A stretch of DNA of 7,781 nucleotides from a bacterium (GTDB taxonomy: Bacteria; Latescibacterota; UBA2968; GCA-2709665): the NCBI GenBank assembly GCA_027619145.1, contig JAQCGA010000174.1, forward strand, positions 1 to 7,781, read 5' to 3'. The notes under the pieces are model-generated. The model had not been told where the DNA came from, made no database searches, and saw only the letters and a program-made list of their open reading frames with translations. Position 1 is the stretch's first letter, and each line of letters starts with the position of its first letter. Shown piece after piece: positions 1 through 6,497 of the stretch. The position numbers were made by a program, and so were the translations under genes.

Positions 1-125
1 TTTTTGCCCTTTTTTCGTTGGGGTATTCCTGTGAAAAACTGACGGTTGTTCAGGGTTGGTATTCTCTACGATATATGGTAGATGCCATCTATTTTTTGCC
101 CACATACAAGGGTATTTCTCTTTTT

Positions 126-136
126 GGGAAAGCGAG
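126..136 (+). promoter_or_regulatory. Possible ribosome binding site of nadB
   Basis: The purine-rich run GGGAAAGCGAG ends 6 nt before the GTG at 143. It is not a perfect anti-16S match, but it is the best candidate near a start codon that gives NadB its normal N-terminus. The alternative TTG at 56 has only the short run CAGGG (51-55) directly against it, with no usable spacing. Confidence 0.4.
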
Positions 137-142
137 TCGCTT

Positions 143-1801
143 GTGTCCAATATCAGCAAAACCGATTATCTTGTTATCGGCAGTGGGATTGCTGGCCTTT
201 CTTTTGCTCTAAAAGCGGCTGAAACCGGTACCGTGGCCATTGTGACGAAGAAGGAAAGCCAGGAGTCGAATACAAACTATGCCCAGGGTGGCATTGCTGC
301 GGTTCTGGCTCCAGACGATTCTTTTGATCTGCATATTCAAGATACACTCACAGCGGGTGCCGGGTTGTGCCACCGGGATGTTGTAGAACTGGTGGTTTCG
401 GAAGGCCCCAGAATGGTGCGCGACCTGATGGATTGGGGCGCACGGTTCACGCAAGAGCGCGAGGCGAATCGGCTGGCGCTGGGCCGGGAAGGCGGTCATT
501 CCAAGCACCGCATTGTTCACGCGGCAGATTTGACCGGCCGCGAGATTGAACGGGCACTGACCGAAGCGGCAGTTGCGCATCCCAATATTTCGGCCTATGA
601 GCACCATATGGCCATTGATCTGATTACGGAACACCATCTGTTTGGAGGAAAAGGCAATCCGCAGGGGAAGATCAACTGCTGGGGTGCCTATGTGCTGGAC
701 GCGGCTTCGGGTGTGGTAAAGCAGTTCCTGGCGCGAACAACGCTGCTGTGTTCCGGCGGGGCAGGGCAGATCTATCAGCATACGACGAACCCGCGTATTG
801 CAACTGCCGATGGCATCGCAATGGCGTACCGGGCCGGGGCGTCTGTGGGCAACCTGGAGTTTATGCAGTTCCACCCCACCACGCTGTACCACCCGGAGGC
901 GGGATCTTTTCTGATTTCTGAGGCGGTGCGTGGGCACGGGGGGGTTCTGGTGGACCGCACCGGCAGGCCGTTTATGGACGAATATCACGAAATGGGATCG
1001 CTGGCACCCCGGGATATTGTAGCCCGGGCCATTGATAGCGAATTGAAGAAAAGCGGAGAACCCTGTGTATACCTGGATATCACGAATCAGTCGGAAGCAG
1101 AGCTACGGGAACGGTTTCCGAATATTTATCAGCGATGCAGCGAATTCAATATTGACATGGCAAAAGACCCGATCCCGGTGGTACCTGCCGCGCACTACAT
1201 GTGCGGCGGTGTGTACACAGATACGTATGGACGAACAGATATTGATGGCCTCTATGCTTCTGGAGAGGTGGCCTGCACAGGGTTACACGGTGCCAACCGA
1301 CTGGCCAGTAATTCGTTGCTGGAAGCCCTCGTTTTTTCAGATCGCGCAATCCAGGACTCGGCGGGCCGTATGGAAAACCGGGGAGAGCTACCCTCGGCAC
1401 CGGCCTGGCAGGAGGACGATGTGTTTAATACTGAAGAATGGATCTTGCTGGCACACGACCGGCACGAGATCCGGCGGCTGATGTGGGACTATGTGGGGAT
1501 TGTGCGTTCGGACTTTCGGCTGAAACGGGCCGCCCGGCGGATTGGGATTATTGCCCAAGAAGTGGAAGAGTTCTATAAGCGCACCAAGGTGACCGATGCG
1601 TTGCTGGAGTTGCGCAATATGACAACGGTTGCCGCTTTAACGGTGCGATGTGCACTGAGCCGACAAGAAAGCCGCGGGCTACATTACAATGTTGATTGGC
1701 TCAACCCGCTGGACAAGCCTGAAGATACAAAACTTTCTGCACGAGATACCTGGAGCGCAACCTCCTCGGATCTGAATTGGCAGGCTGCGATGGATGTGTA
1801 G
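143..1801 (+). CDS. nadB: L-aspartate oxidase (NadB)
   Basis: NadB is a cytoplasmic FAD enzyme that oxidises L-aspartate to iminoaspartate, using oxygen or fumarate as acceptor; quinolinate synthase NadA then makes quinolinate for NAD. The 552 residues match the family throughout. The FAD-binding GSGIAG loop is at residues 13-18, followed by NYAQGGIAAV. A GREGGHS segment has its Glu at 116. FHPTTLYHP has His244, LAPRDIVARAID has Arg290, PAAHYMCGGV has His351, and HGANRLASNS begins at 382. The C-terminal helical domain shows WDYVGIVR (from 448) and RQESRGLH (507-514). From memory of the E. coli enzyme, His244, Arg290 and His351 carry the same numbers there, which supports the GTG start at 143. 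Reading from the TTG at 56 would add 29 residues unlike the family. ESRGLH and WDYVGIVR favour NadB over succinate dehydrogenase or fumarate reductase flavoproteins. No nadA or nadC is visible in the window. All key residues are intact. Confidence 0.95.
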   Translation: MSNISKTDYLVIGSGIAGLSFALKAAETGTVAIVTKKESQESNTNYAQGGIAAVLAPDDSFDLHIQDTLTAGAGLCHRDVVELVVSEGPRMVRDLMDWGARFTQEREANRLALGREGGHSKHRIVHAADLTGREIERALTEAAVAHPNISAYEHHMAIDLITEHHLFGGKGNPQGKINCWGAYVLDAASGVVKQFLARTTLLCSGGAGQIYQHTTNPRIATADGIAMAYRAGASVGNLEFMQFHPTTLYHPEAGSFLISEAVRGHGGVLVDRTGRPFMDEYHEMGSLAPRDIVARAIDSELKKSGEPCVYLDITNQSEAELRERFPNIYQRCSEFNIDMAKDPIPVVPAAHYMCGGVYTDTYGRTDIDGLYASGEVACTGLHGANRLASNSLLEALVFSDRAIQDSAGRMENRGELPSAPAWQEDDVFNTEEWILLAHDRHEIRRLMWDYVGIVRSDFRLKRAARRIGIIAQEVEEFYKRTKVTDALLELRNMTTVAALTVRCALSRQESRGLHYNVDWLNPLDKPEDTKLSARDTWSATSSDLNWQAAMDV

Positions 1802-1871
1802 AATGGCTGTTTGAAATTGAACGATGTTTTTTCATCAGGTACGTTGACCGTAAACCGCTTTTTTTAACCGG

Positions 1872-2918
1872 ATGGAATCTATGAGACCGAGTCTGATCTT
1901 TTACGCTCTGGTTGTCCTGCTGGCAGGTGTTACCCAGGTGTGGGCGCAGGCCAAGGTGATTAAGGTAGACAACCAGGTGGTCCATGTGGGCGTGGGGGGA
2001 GACCGTGAGGTGAAGGTGGGCATGCAGGCCGATGTGTACCGCCAGGCCGAACCCATTATTCACCCGGTTACCGGCGCAAATCTGGGCAGCCCCAAAGTGA
2101 GAATTGCCCGGATCGAGATCCGGAAGGTGGGGCCTACGTTTTCGTCTGCACGATACATAGAGAAGTATGTGCCGGTAGAGGTAGGTGACCTGGTAGAAGG
2201 GTTGGAAGTAGCGCCTACGTTAGAAGAAGAGATTCGGTCCGATGTGGTGCAGGCCCGTGCAGAAATCAAGATGCTGGCACAGAGCCTGGCAGACGAGATC
2301 AAGGGAAATAAGAAGGCGATCTCGGATTTGCGGGGCACCCTGCAACGCATTGCCGGTTCTGAGAAGCGGTTGGACACGCTGATCCGGGCTGTGCGTAATA
2401 TGCGCGAACAAATGGTGGTAATGGATGGACGTATTGGACACCTGGAACAGGAACAGATGGCCCTGATTCAGAAGGATACGGCGGAAGTGAAAATGATGGG
2501 TATGGAAGACATGCACGAGCTGAAGGTGCTTCGCCGTGGCGATGCAGATGACGTATATCTGACGGTTGGAGACCGAATGTACAGACTGTCATTTGAAACC
2601 AATACGCTCGTGGAAGAGCCGATGGTTCAGCCGGCAGCCATGGGGTCTATGCCACCGGGCGCGCCGGTGGAGCCGCTGTTTCCGGAAGAAGAAATGATTG
2701 AAGAAGAAGGCTCTGGGTGGATGTCTTACTGGTGGATTGCTCCTGTTCTGGGGCTTGTGGGGGCGGTGGTGCTGTTTCTCCTGAAAGCGATGAAACGCAA
2801 AGAAGAAGCGCCTGAAGAAGAGGATGATGGTGGATTTGTGGAAGCCGAAGACGATGACCTTGGTGAAGACCTGGACCTTCCCGAACCCGAAGAAGTAGGA
2901 GCCGCAGACAATGAGTAG
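1872..2918 (+). CDS. Membrane-anchored coiled-coil protein with FlgT-C-like periplasmic domain
   Basis: No named family was recognised over the full length (348 aa). Residues 1-27 look like a signal peptide (basic start, hydrophobic 8-20, probable cleavage after AQA at 25-27). Residues about 28-113 form a small beta-rich domain with VGMQADVYRQ and IIHPVTGANLGS (62-73), resembling the C-terminal domain of flagellar FlgT ('VYR.GE.IIDP.TGE.LG'). Residues about 117-208 are a charged helical coiled coil. A short beta segment follows (DDVYLTVGDRMYRLSFETN), then a Pro/Met/Glu linker. One membrane helix lies at about 284-305, starting at an aromatic WMSYWWIAP, followed by KRKEE and a tail of about 35 residues rich in Asp and Glu. 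The predicted topology is therefore N-terminus periplasmic, tail cytoplasmic. The ATG at 1881 is an equally good start and gives the more typical signal peptide MRPSLIF; neither start has a strong Shine-Dalgarno. The gene overlaps the next by 8 nt. No flagellar gene is visible, so a flagellar role is not implied. Confidence 0.85.
   Translation: MESMRPSLIFYALVVLLAGVTQVWAQAKVIKVDNQVVHVGVGGDREVKVGMQADVYRQAEPIIHPVTGANLGSPKVRIARIEIRKVGPTFSSARYIEKYVPVEVGDLVEGLEVAPTLEEEIRSDVVQARAEIKMLAQSLADEIKGNKKAISDLRGTLQRIAGSEKRLDTLIRAVRNMREQMVVMDGRIGHLEQEQMALIQKDTAEVKMMGMEDMHELKVLRRGDADDVYLTVGDRMYRLSFETNTLVEEPMVQPAAMGSMPPGAPVEPLFPEEEMIEEEGSGWMSYWWIAPVLGLVGAVVLFLLKAMKRKEEAPEEEDDGGFVEAEDDDLGEDLDLPEPEEVGAADNE
2053..2071 (+). 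repeat. 19-bp sequence shared with the next gene (copy 1)
   Basis: CCATTATTCACCCGGTTAC occurs here and again at 3122-3140 in the same codon phase, encoding the shared IIHPVT core. The match continues as GGCG after one mismatch. The surrounding domains are much more diverged at both DNA and protein level. Confidence 0.8.
2897..2901 (+). promoter_or_regulatory. Ribosome binding site inside the upstream gene
   Basis: AGGAG lies 9 nt before the ATG at 2911, within the last codons of the preceding reading frame. With the 8-nt overlap of the two genes, it supports translational coupling and fixes the start of the downstream gene. Confidence 0.7.
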
Positions 2919-4296
2919 AAATTTATCAATTTTTTCTGGGAAGCGTACTGTGCGATTGGTACTTTGGGTGATTATCCTGTGTTTTTCTGCGAGTGCTCCT
3001 GCATTGGGCCAGGGCCGTCAGGGATATGTGCTGCGTGTGCAGGGCCGCCTTGTTTTTATTGATATGGGCATGCAGGACAATGTGCAGGTGGGTGCGTTTT
3101 TTCAGGTGGTGCGGCAGGAGACCATTATTCACCCGGTTACGGGCGATAATTTAGGCAGCATGGTTCCCCTGGGTGGCATCCGGGTGGTTGAGGTGTTTCC
3201 CCGGCTGGCTACGGCCGAGGTTGTGGATCTGGTGAAAGGGATGACGATGGAGGTGCTGGATCAGGAGGCCAGGCAGGGCTTGATCCGGGTCCAGAAGATG
3301 GAACAGGAACAGGGCCAGACCTTACAAGCACGACTCGACAAATCACCGGATATGCCGCCGTTGCAGGCCACCCGATCTGTGAATCCGGATGGTCCTATTC
3401 GAAGCTTGATTCCTGCGTTGTCGCTTCGCATGGGAAGCAAGTATAATCCGGCGGTGCCGGATTCGATCCAGTTGCTGCTTTCTGCTCCCAGTCGCGTTCT
3501 GGCAGATTCTACATCTCGGGCTGCGCTTGGCAACCCGAACAAAGGGATGAATGTGCGGTTTTCTGTAGATATGCCGCTGAGTGAGAAGTTTACTGTTCTA
3601 GCGGATGTGGAGATGGGCGCTCGTTCGATGCTGGCCGTGGGAGGGCGTTATTTCCCCGGACGGCTGTTGGGATTTTTGGGGAGCGGGCGCAATGCGGACG
3701 GGCAGGTAGGTGAACCGGTGCTTACATTGAAGCTGGGGCGTGGTGGCCGAGGCACTGGCTCTTTACCGGGCGATGTTTCGAACCGGCTCAATGCCCGGAC
3801 AGATTCCACGTTTCTGGCTGGCCTGAATCCGGCATTTGCGCAGGTCCCATTATCGGATTCACTCCAGACGGTGCTTACGGATACACTGAGCATAATGACT
3901 GCCTCTTTGCGAACTGAGGCCGGAGATTCTCTGAAAGACAGGGCGAAGCGCGGGTTGGGGTTTGGAGTGGGCCTGTCATTGCCGGTTACGCAGCGGTTTA
4001 CGGTGCGCACGGGGATGACGCGGTTTGGCAACATTCGTGAGTTTACGGGCGGGCTTACATTTTATATGAAAACCGCCGATCCTCGAGGCGAAGACGTGAA
4101 CCCAGACGGTGCATTACGGTCTATGGTTTTTGGTCTGGATGGGACCTATGACACCGAGGTGAAAGAGACATATTTGAACTTGAATCTCAAATACCCGCTG
4201 GCACGCGGATACACGCTGGGTGCGGACCTGTTGACGGATTTTGGGGGTTTCAACCGCTTCGGTCTTTCGTTAAAAGGATACTTCATGGGGTTCTGA
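2911..4296 (+). CDS. Probable outer-membrane beta-barrel protein with FlgT-C-like N-terminal domain
   Basis: No named family was recognised over the full length (461 aa). Residues 1-33 form a signal peptide (basic SGKRTVR, hydrophobic LVLWVIILCF, probable cleavage after ALG). Residues about 36-116 repeat the domain of the upstream protein: GYVLRVQGRLVFIDMG, FFQVVRQETIIHP and HPVTGDNLGSM (74-84), followed by a beta strand and VVDLVKGM. A polar helical linker follows (about 117-165). From about 212 the sequence alternates hydrophobic and polar residues as in membrane beta strands. Three similar hairpins stand out: near 214-236 (FSVDMPLSEKFTVLADV), 350-373 (GVGLSLPVTQRFTVRTGM) and 423-445 (LNLKYPLARGYTLGADL). 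Between the first two lies a Gly/Ser/Thr/Asp-rich insert (about 277-345), perhaps a loop. The protein ends GLSLKGYFMGF; a terminal Phe is the usual outer-membrane assembly signal. The overlap with the upstream gene and the shared domain suggest that the two products act together. The barrel call rests on pattern, not homology. Confidence 0.85.
   Translation: MSRNLSIFSGKRTVRLVLWVIILCFSASAPALGQGRQGYVLRVQGRLVFIDMGMQDNVQVGAFFQVVRQETIIHPVTGDNLGSMVPLGGIRVVEVFPRLATAEVVDLVKGMTMEVLDQEARQGLIRVQKMEQEQGQTLQARLDKSPDMPPLQATRSVNPDGPIRSLIPALSLRMGSKYNPAVPDSIQLLLSAPSRVLADSTSRAALGNPNKGMNVRFSVDMPLSEKFTVLADVEMGARSMLAVGGRYFPGRLLGFLGSGRNADGQVGEPVLTLKLGRGGRGTGSLPGDVSNRLNARTDSTFLAGLNPAFAQVPLSDSLQTVLTDTLSIMTASLRTEAGDSLKDRAKRGLGFGVGLSLPVTQRFTVRTGMTRFGNIREFTGGLTFYMKTADPRGEDVNPDGALRSMVFGLDGTYDTEVKETYLNLNLKYPLARGYTLGADLLTDFGGFNRFGLSLKGYFMGF
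3122..3140 (+). repeat. 19-bp sequence shared with the upstream gene (copy 2)
   Basis: This is the second copy of CCATTATTCACCCGGTTAC (first at 2053-2071), in the same codon phase and encoding the same motif in the paralogous domain. Confidence 0.8.
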
Positions 4297-4484
4297 GCAG
4301 GATTGGCGAATCGTTGTTCTACTTGACTTTTGGCCGTTGAGTTTCGATCTTTATGCATTCGTGTTGACCCGTTGAGAGAGACTGGTTGCTGCCGGTTTTT
4401 GTCCGGGAACGCATTTTGAGCCGTCTGCCGCGTGTTTTTTGTTCGTGGCTGTCGGCTCTTGCCTTTTTTCGCTCCTATCCAGAC

Positions 4485-4489
4485 AGAGG
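4485..4489 (+). promoter_or_regulatory. Ribosome binding site of guaA
   Basis: AGAGG, followed by T, lies 6 nt before the ATG at 4496. It decides the start: the frame is open further upstream to a TTG-type start at 4439, but the extra 19 residues are not GMP-synthase-like, whereas MQSGIAVLDFGGQY begins as the family does. Confidence 0.75.
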
Positions 4490-4495
4490 TACATT

Positions 4496-6295
4496 ATGCA
4501 AAGCGGAATTGCCGTGCTGGACTTTGGCGGGCAGTATGCCCACCTCATTGCCAACCGGATCCGCCGGCTTCATGTGTATTCGGAAGTGTTCTCTCCCACA
4601 GCAGATGTTTCCGAGTTGGAAGGGGCCTGCGGCATTATTTTGTCCGGGGGCCCTGCAAGTGTGTATGATTCGGACCAGCCGGCATTCAACCCAGAGCATC
4701 TGGAGCAGGGGCTGCCGATGCTGGGGCTGTGTTATGGGCATCAGTTGCTCTGCCACCGGTTGGGAGGGACGGTTAGCCCGGGGAGCGTGCGAGAGTACGG
4801 GGCTGCGACACTACAGATTCAGCCGGGGGCTGCACTTTTCAGTGGCCTGGGCAACTCCGAGGTGGTCTGGATGAGCCATGGCGATACCGTCCAGAAGCTT
4901 CCAGAAGGGTTCGAAATTCTGGGGTCCACGGAGGATTGTCCTTCTGCGGCTGTGGGAGATCCGGAGCGGCGGATCTTTGGGTTGCAGTTTCACCCGGAGG
5001 TAGCGCATACGCCCCGTGGGTTACAGATGCTGGACAATTTTCTGACCATTTGCAATGCGCCGCGGACCTGGACGATGGAAGAGTATGCCCAGGTTGCAAT
5101 GGAAGAGATTCGTGGGCAGGTGGGAGACCGGAATGTATTCTTGCTGGTGTCCGGCGGTGTGGATTCGAGTGTGGCATTTGTACTGCTCAACCGGGCCCTG
5201 GGTGCGGAGCGGGTGCTGGGGTTGCATATTGACAATGGATTCATGCGGAAGGGCGAGACAGCGGCGGTGGAGGCGTTCTTGAAGAAGGAGGGGCTTGAAA
5301 ATCTGGTGATTGAAGATGCCAGTGAGGATTTTCTACTGAGTGTGGAAGGACTGGTGGAACCGGAGGCCAAGCGGATTGCAATTGGACGAACCTTCCTGGA
5401 GGTGAAAGACCGTGTGATTGCGGGGCTGAAGCTGGACCCGGAACACTGGTTGTTGGGACAGGGAACGCTGTACCCGGATACGATTGAGTCCGGAGGCACG
5501 CAGAACGCGGCGTTGATTAAGACGCACCACAATCGGATTGATTTGATTGAAGAATTGATCGCGCAGGGGAAGGTGGTTGAACCGCTGGCACAACTGTATA
5601 AGGATGAGGTGCGTGAACTGGGGTCACAATTAGGGTTGCCGGATGCGCTGGTATGGCGTCAGCCGTTTCCCGGTCCCGGGCTGGCGGTGCGTTGCCTGTG
5701 TTCTACAGGAGAGGCGTTGGAGGAAGATCTGGCCGAGGCCGAGGCGAGCGCGGCACGGTTTGCGCGAGAGGTTGGTTTGGAACTGAAGGTATTGCCGCTG
5801 AAGAGTGTGGGGGTTCAGGGAGATTTTCGGACGTATGCACATCCGGCGGTGGTGTGGGGCGAGGCAGACTGGGATAGGCTGGAGGCGGTTTCTACGCGGA
5901 TTACGAATAGTGTGCGAGAGGTGAATCGCGTGGTGTATCTGCTGGGGCCTGAGAAGCCTCCTTCGTTGCGATTGAAGCGGGCGTTTCTGACTCGGATGCG
6001 GTTGGACTTGCTTCGAGAGGCGGATCGATTGACGATGGACGCGTTGACGCAATCCGGTCTGATGAAAGAGGTGGCTCAGATGCCTACGGTGTTGCTGCCA
6101 CTCACGTCGGACGGAAGTGGTGAGGTGGTGGTGTTGCGAGCTGTGGATACCCCGGATTTTATGACGGCTCGTTTCTCCGAGTTGCCGCGTAAATTCCTGG
6201 AGGATCTTGCTGAGCAGATTCTGGCGCTGGACGGGATTGAGGCTGTGTTTTATGATGTGACGCACAAGCCGCCGGGAACGGTGGAATGGGAATGA
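4496..6295 (+). CDS. guaA: GMP synthase (glutamine-hydrolysing), long form with duplicated dimerisation domain
   Basis: GuaA converts XMP to GMP with ATP and ammonia from glutamine, the last step of guanine nucleotide synthesis, in the cytoplasm. The class I glutamine amidotransferase domain spans about residues 1-195: VLDFGGQYAHLI, the oxyanion SGGPASVY, the nucleophile Cys79 in GLCYGHQ, and His166/Glu168 in QFHPEV. The ATP pyrophosphatase domain (about 200-395) has the PP-loop SGGVDSS at 219-225, then HIDNGFMRKGE, GQGTLYPDTIES and QPFPGPGLAVR (389-399). The C-terminal part is about 200 residues, roughly twice that of E. coli-type GuaA, so the protein has 599 residues rather than about 510-525. 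It holds two related subdomains: PLKSVGVQGDFRTYAH (434 on) with VNRVVYLLGPEKPP, then VLLPLTSDGSGEVVVLRAVD with FMTARF and the family ending KPPGTVEWE (591-599). This layout matches the eukaryotic/human-type enzyme as I recall it. All catalytic residues are present. It is separated from the upstream pair by 199 bp and so is probably transcribed independently. Confidence 0.97.
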   Translation: MQSGIAVLDFGGQYAHLIANRIRRLHVYSEVFSPTADVSELEGACGIILSGGPASVYDSDQPAFNPEHLEQGLPMLGLCYGHQLLCHRLGGTVSPGSVREYGAATLQIQPGAALFSGLGNSEVVWMSHGDTVQKLPEGFEILGSTEDCPSAAVGDPERRIFGLQFHPEVAHTPRGLQMLDNFLTICNAPRTWTMEEYAQVAMEEIRGQVGDRNVFLLVSGGVDSSVAFVLLNRALGAERVLGLHIDNGFMRKGETAAVEAFLKKEGLENLVIEDASEDFLLSVEGLVEPEAKRIAIGRTFLEVKDRVIAGLKLDPEHWLLGQGTLYPDTIESGGTQNAALIKTHHNRIDLIEELIAQGKVVEPLAQLYKDEVRELGSQLGLPDALVWRQPFPGPGLAVRCLCSTGEALEEDLAEAEASAARFAREVGLELKVLPLKSVGVQGDFRTYAHPAVVWGEADWDRLEAVSTRITNSVREVNRVVYLLGPEKPPSLRLKRAFLTRMRLDLLREADRLTMDALTQSGLMKEVAQMPTVLLPLTSDGSGEVVVLRAVDTPDFMTARFSELPRKFLEDLAEQILALDGIEAVFYDVTHKPPGTVEWE

Positions 6296-6317
6296 AGGGA
6301 CGGTGAGGGGACGAGGG

Positions 6318-6339
6318 GCGAGGAGATTCATCTCCTCGC
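6318..6339. repeat. Perfect 9-bp palindromic hairpin without a T tract
   Basis: GCGAGGAGA and TCTCCTCGC pair perfectly around a TTCA loop, 23 nt after the guaA stop. No T run follows on either strand, so it is not a standard intrinsic terminator. It could protect the 3' end of the guaA mRNA or be part of a REP-like intergenic repeat together with the hairpin at 6382-6403. Confidence 0.6.
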
Positions 6340-6346
6340 TGCGTAT

Positions 6347-6373
6347 AAGAAGCCCGGCCTAGCCGGTCTTTTT
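6347..6373 (+). terminator. Probable intrinsic terminator of guaA
   Basis: CCGGC (6354-6358) and GCCGG (6362-6366) form a GC stem around a CTA loop, directly followed by TCTTTTT. Upstream AAGA can extend the pairing with TCTT across a 3-nt bulge. It lies about 50 nt past the guaA stop on the same strand. The core stem is short, so readthrough to the stronger terminator at 6435-6480 is possible. Confidence 0.6.
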
Positions 6374-6381
6374 GAATGGAG

Positions 6382-6403
6382 CGCGGGGGTTTATCTCCCT
6401 GCG
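6382..6403. repeat. Second palindromic hairpin, similar to that at 6318-6339
   Basis: CGCGGGG (6382-6388) pairs with CCCTGCG (6397-6403) with one G-T wobble, around an 8-nt loop. Its TTTATCTCC resembles TTCATCTCC of the first hairpin, and both are followed by GC-rich sequence containing CTGCG. It is not followed by a T run. It may be a degenerate partner copy of the first. Confidence 0.4.
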
Positions 6404-6434
6404 GCACCAGGCTTCATACCATTGTTCGTTGATA

Positions 6435-6480
6435 GAAAGAGAAATGCCGCCGGAATCAGATCCGGCGGCATTTCTCTTTT
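6435..6480. terminator. Bidirectional intrinsic terminator between convergent genes
   Basis: A perfect 19-bp stem (6436-6454 with 6461-6479) plus a closing G-T pair surrounds the 6-nt loop ATCAGA. The inner half is GC-rich (TGCCGCCGGA); the outer half is AGAAAGAGAAA on the left and TTTCTCTTTT on the right, giving a U-rich 3' side on either strand. It lies 18 nt beyond the stop of the minus-strand gene and 140 nt beyond guaA, so it can end transcription from both sides. Confidence 0.9.
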
Positions 6481-6497
6481 CTGCATTTACCCGATGG

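Noticed and set aside
56..142. TTG-initiated N-terminal extension of NadB (29 residues)
   Set aside because: The added residues (aromatic and Cys/His-containing) are unlike NadB N-termini. The GTG at 143 has a better-placed purine run and gives residue numbers matching the known enzyme.
1817..1847. Bacteroidetes-style promoter (TTG, 20 nt, TACGTTGA) before the envelope pair
   Set aside because: The match to TAnnTTTG is imperfect and the sigma factor preference of this organism is unknown.
1838..1865. Hairpin GGTACG/CGTaaACC followed by seven Ts, as a nadB terminator
   Set aside because: The stem is weak and bulged, and the T run ends only 6 nt before the next start codon, leaving no room for a promoter for the downstream gene.
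1872..4296. Flagellar assembly operon
   Set aside because: Only the small FlgT-C-like domain is reminiscent of flagella. No flagellar gene is present and similar domains occur in non-flagellar envelope proteins.
4323..4355. TTGACT with downstream TTTATG as a guaA promoter
   Set aside because: The spacing is about 21 nt and the -10 match is poor. A second TTGACC at 4364 has no good -10 either. A promoter is expected in this gap but cannot be placed.
4409..4440. ACGC/GCGT hairpin with six Ts upstream of guaA
   Set aside because: There are only four base pairs around a 17-nt loop, too weak to call a terminator or attenuator.
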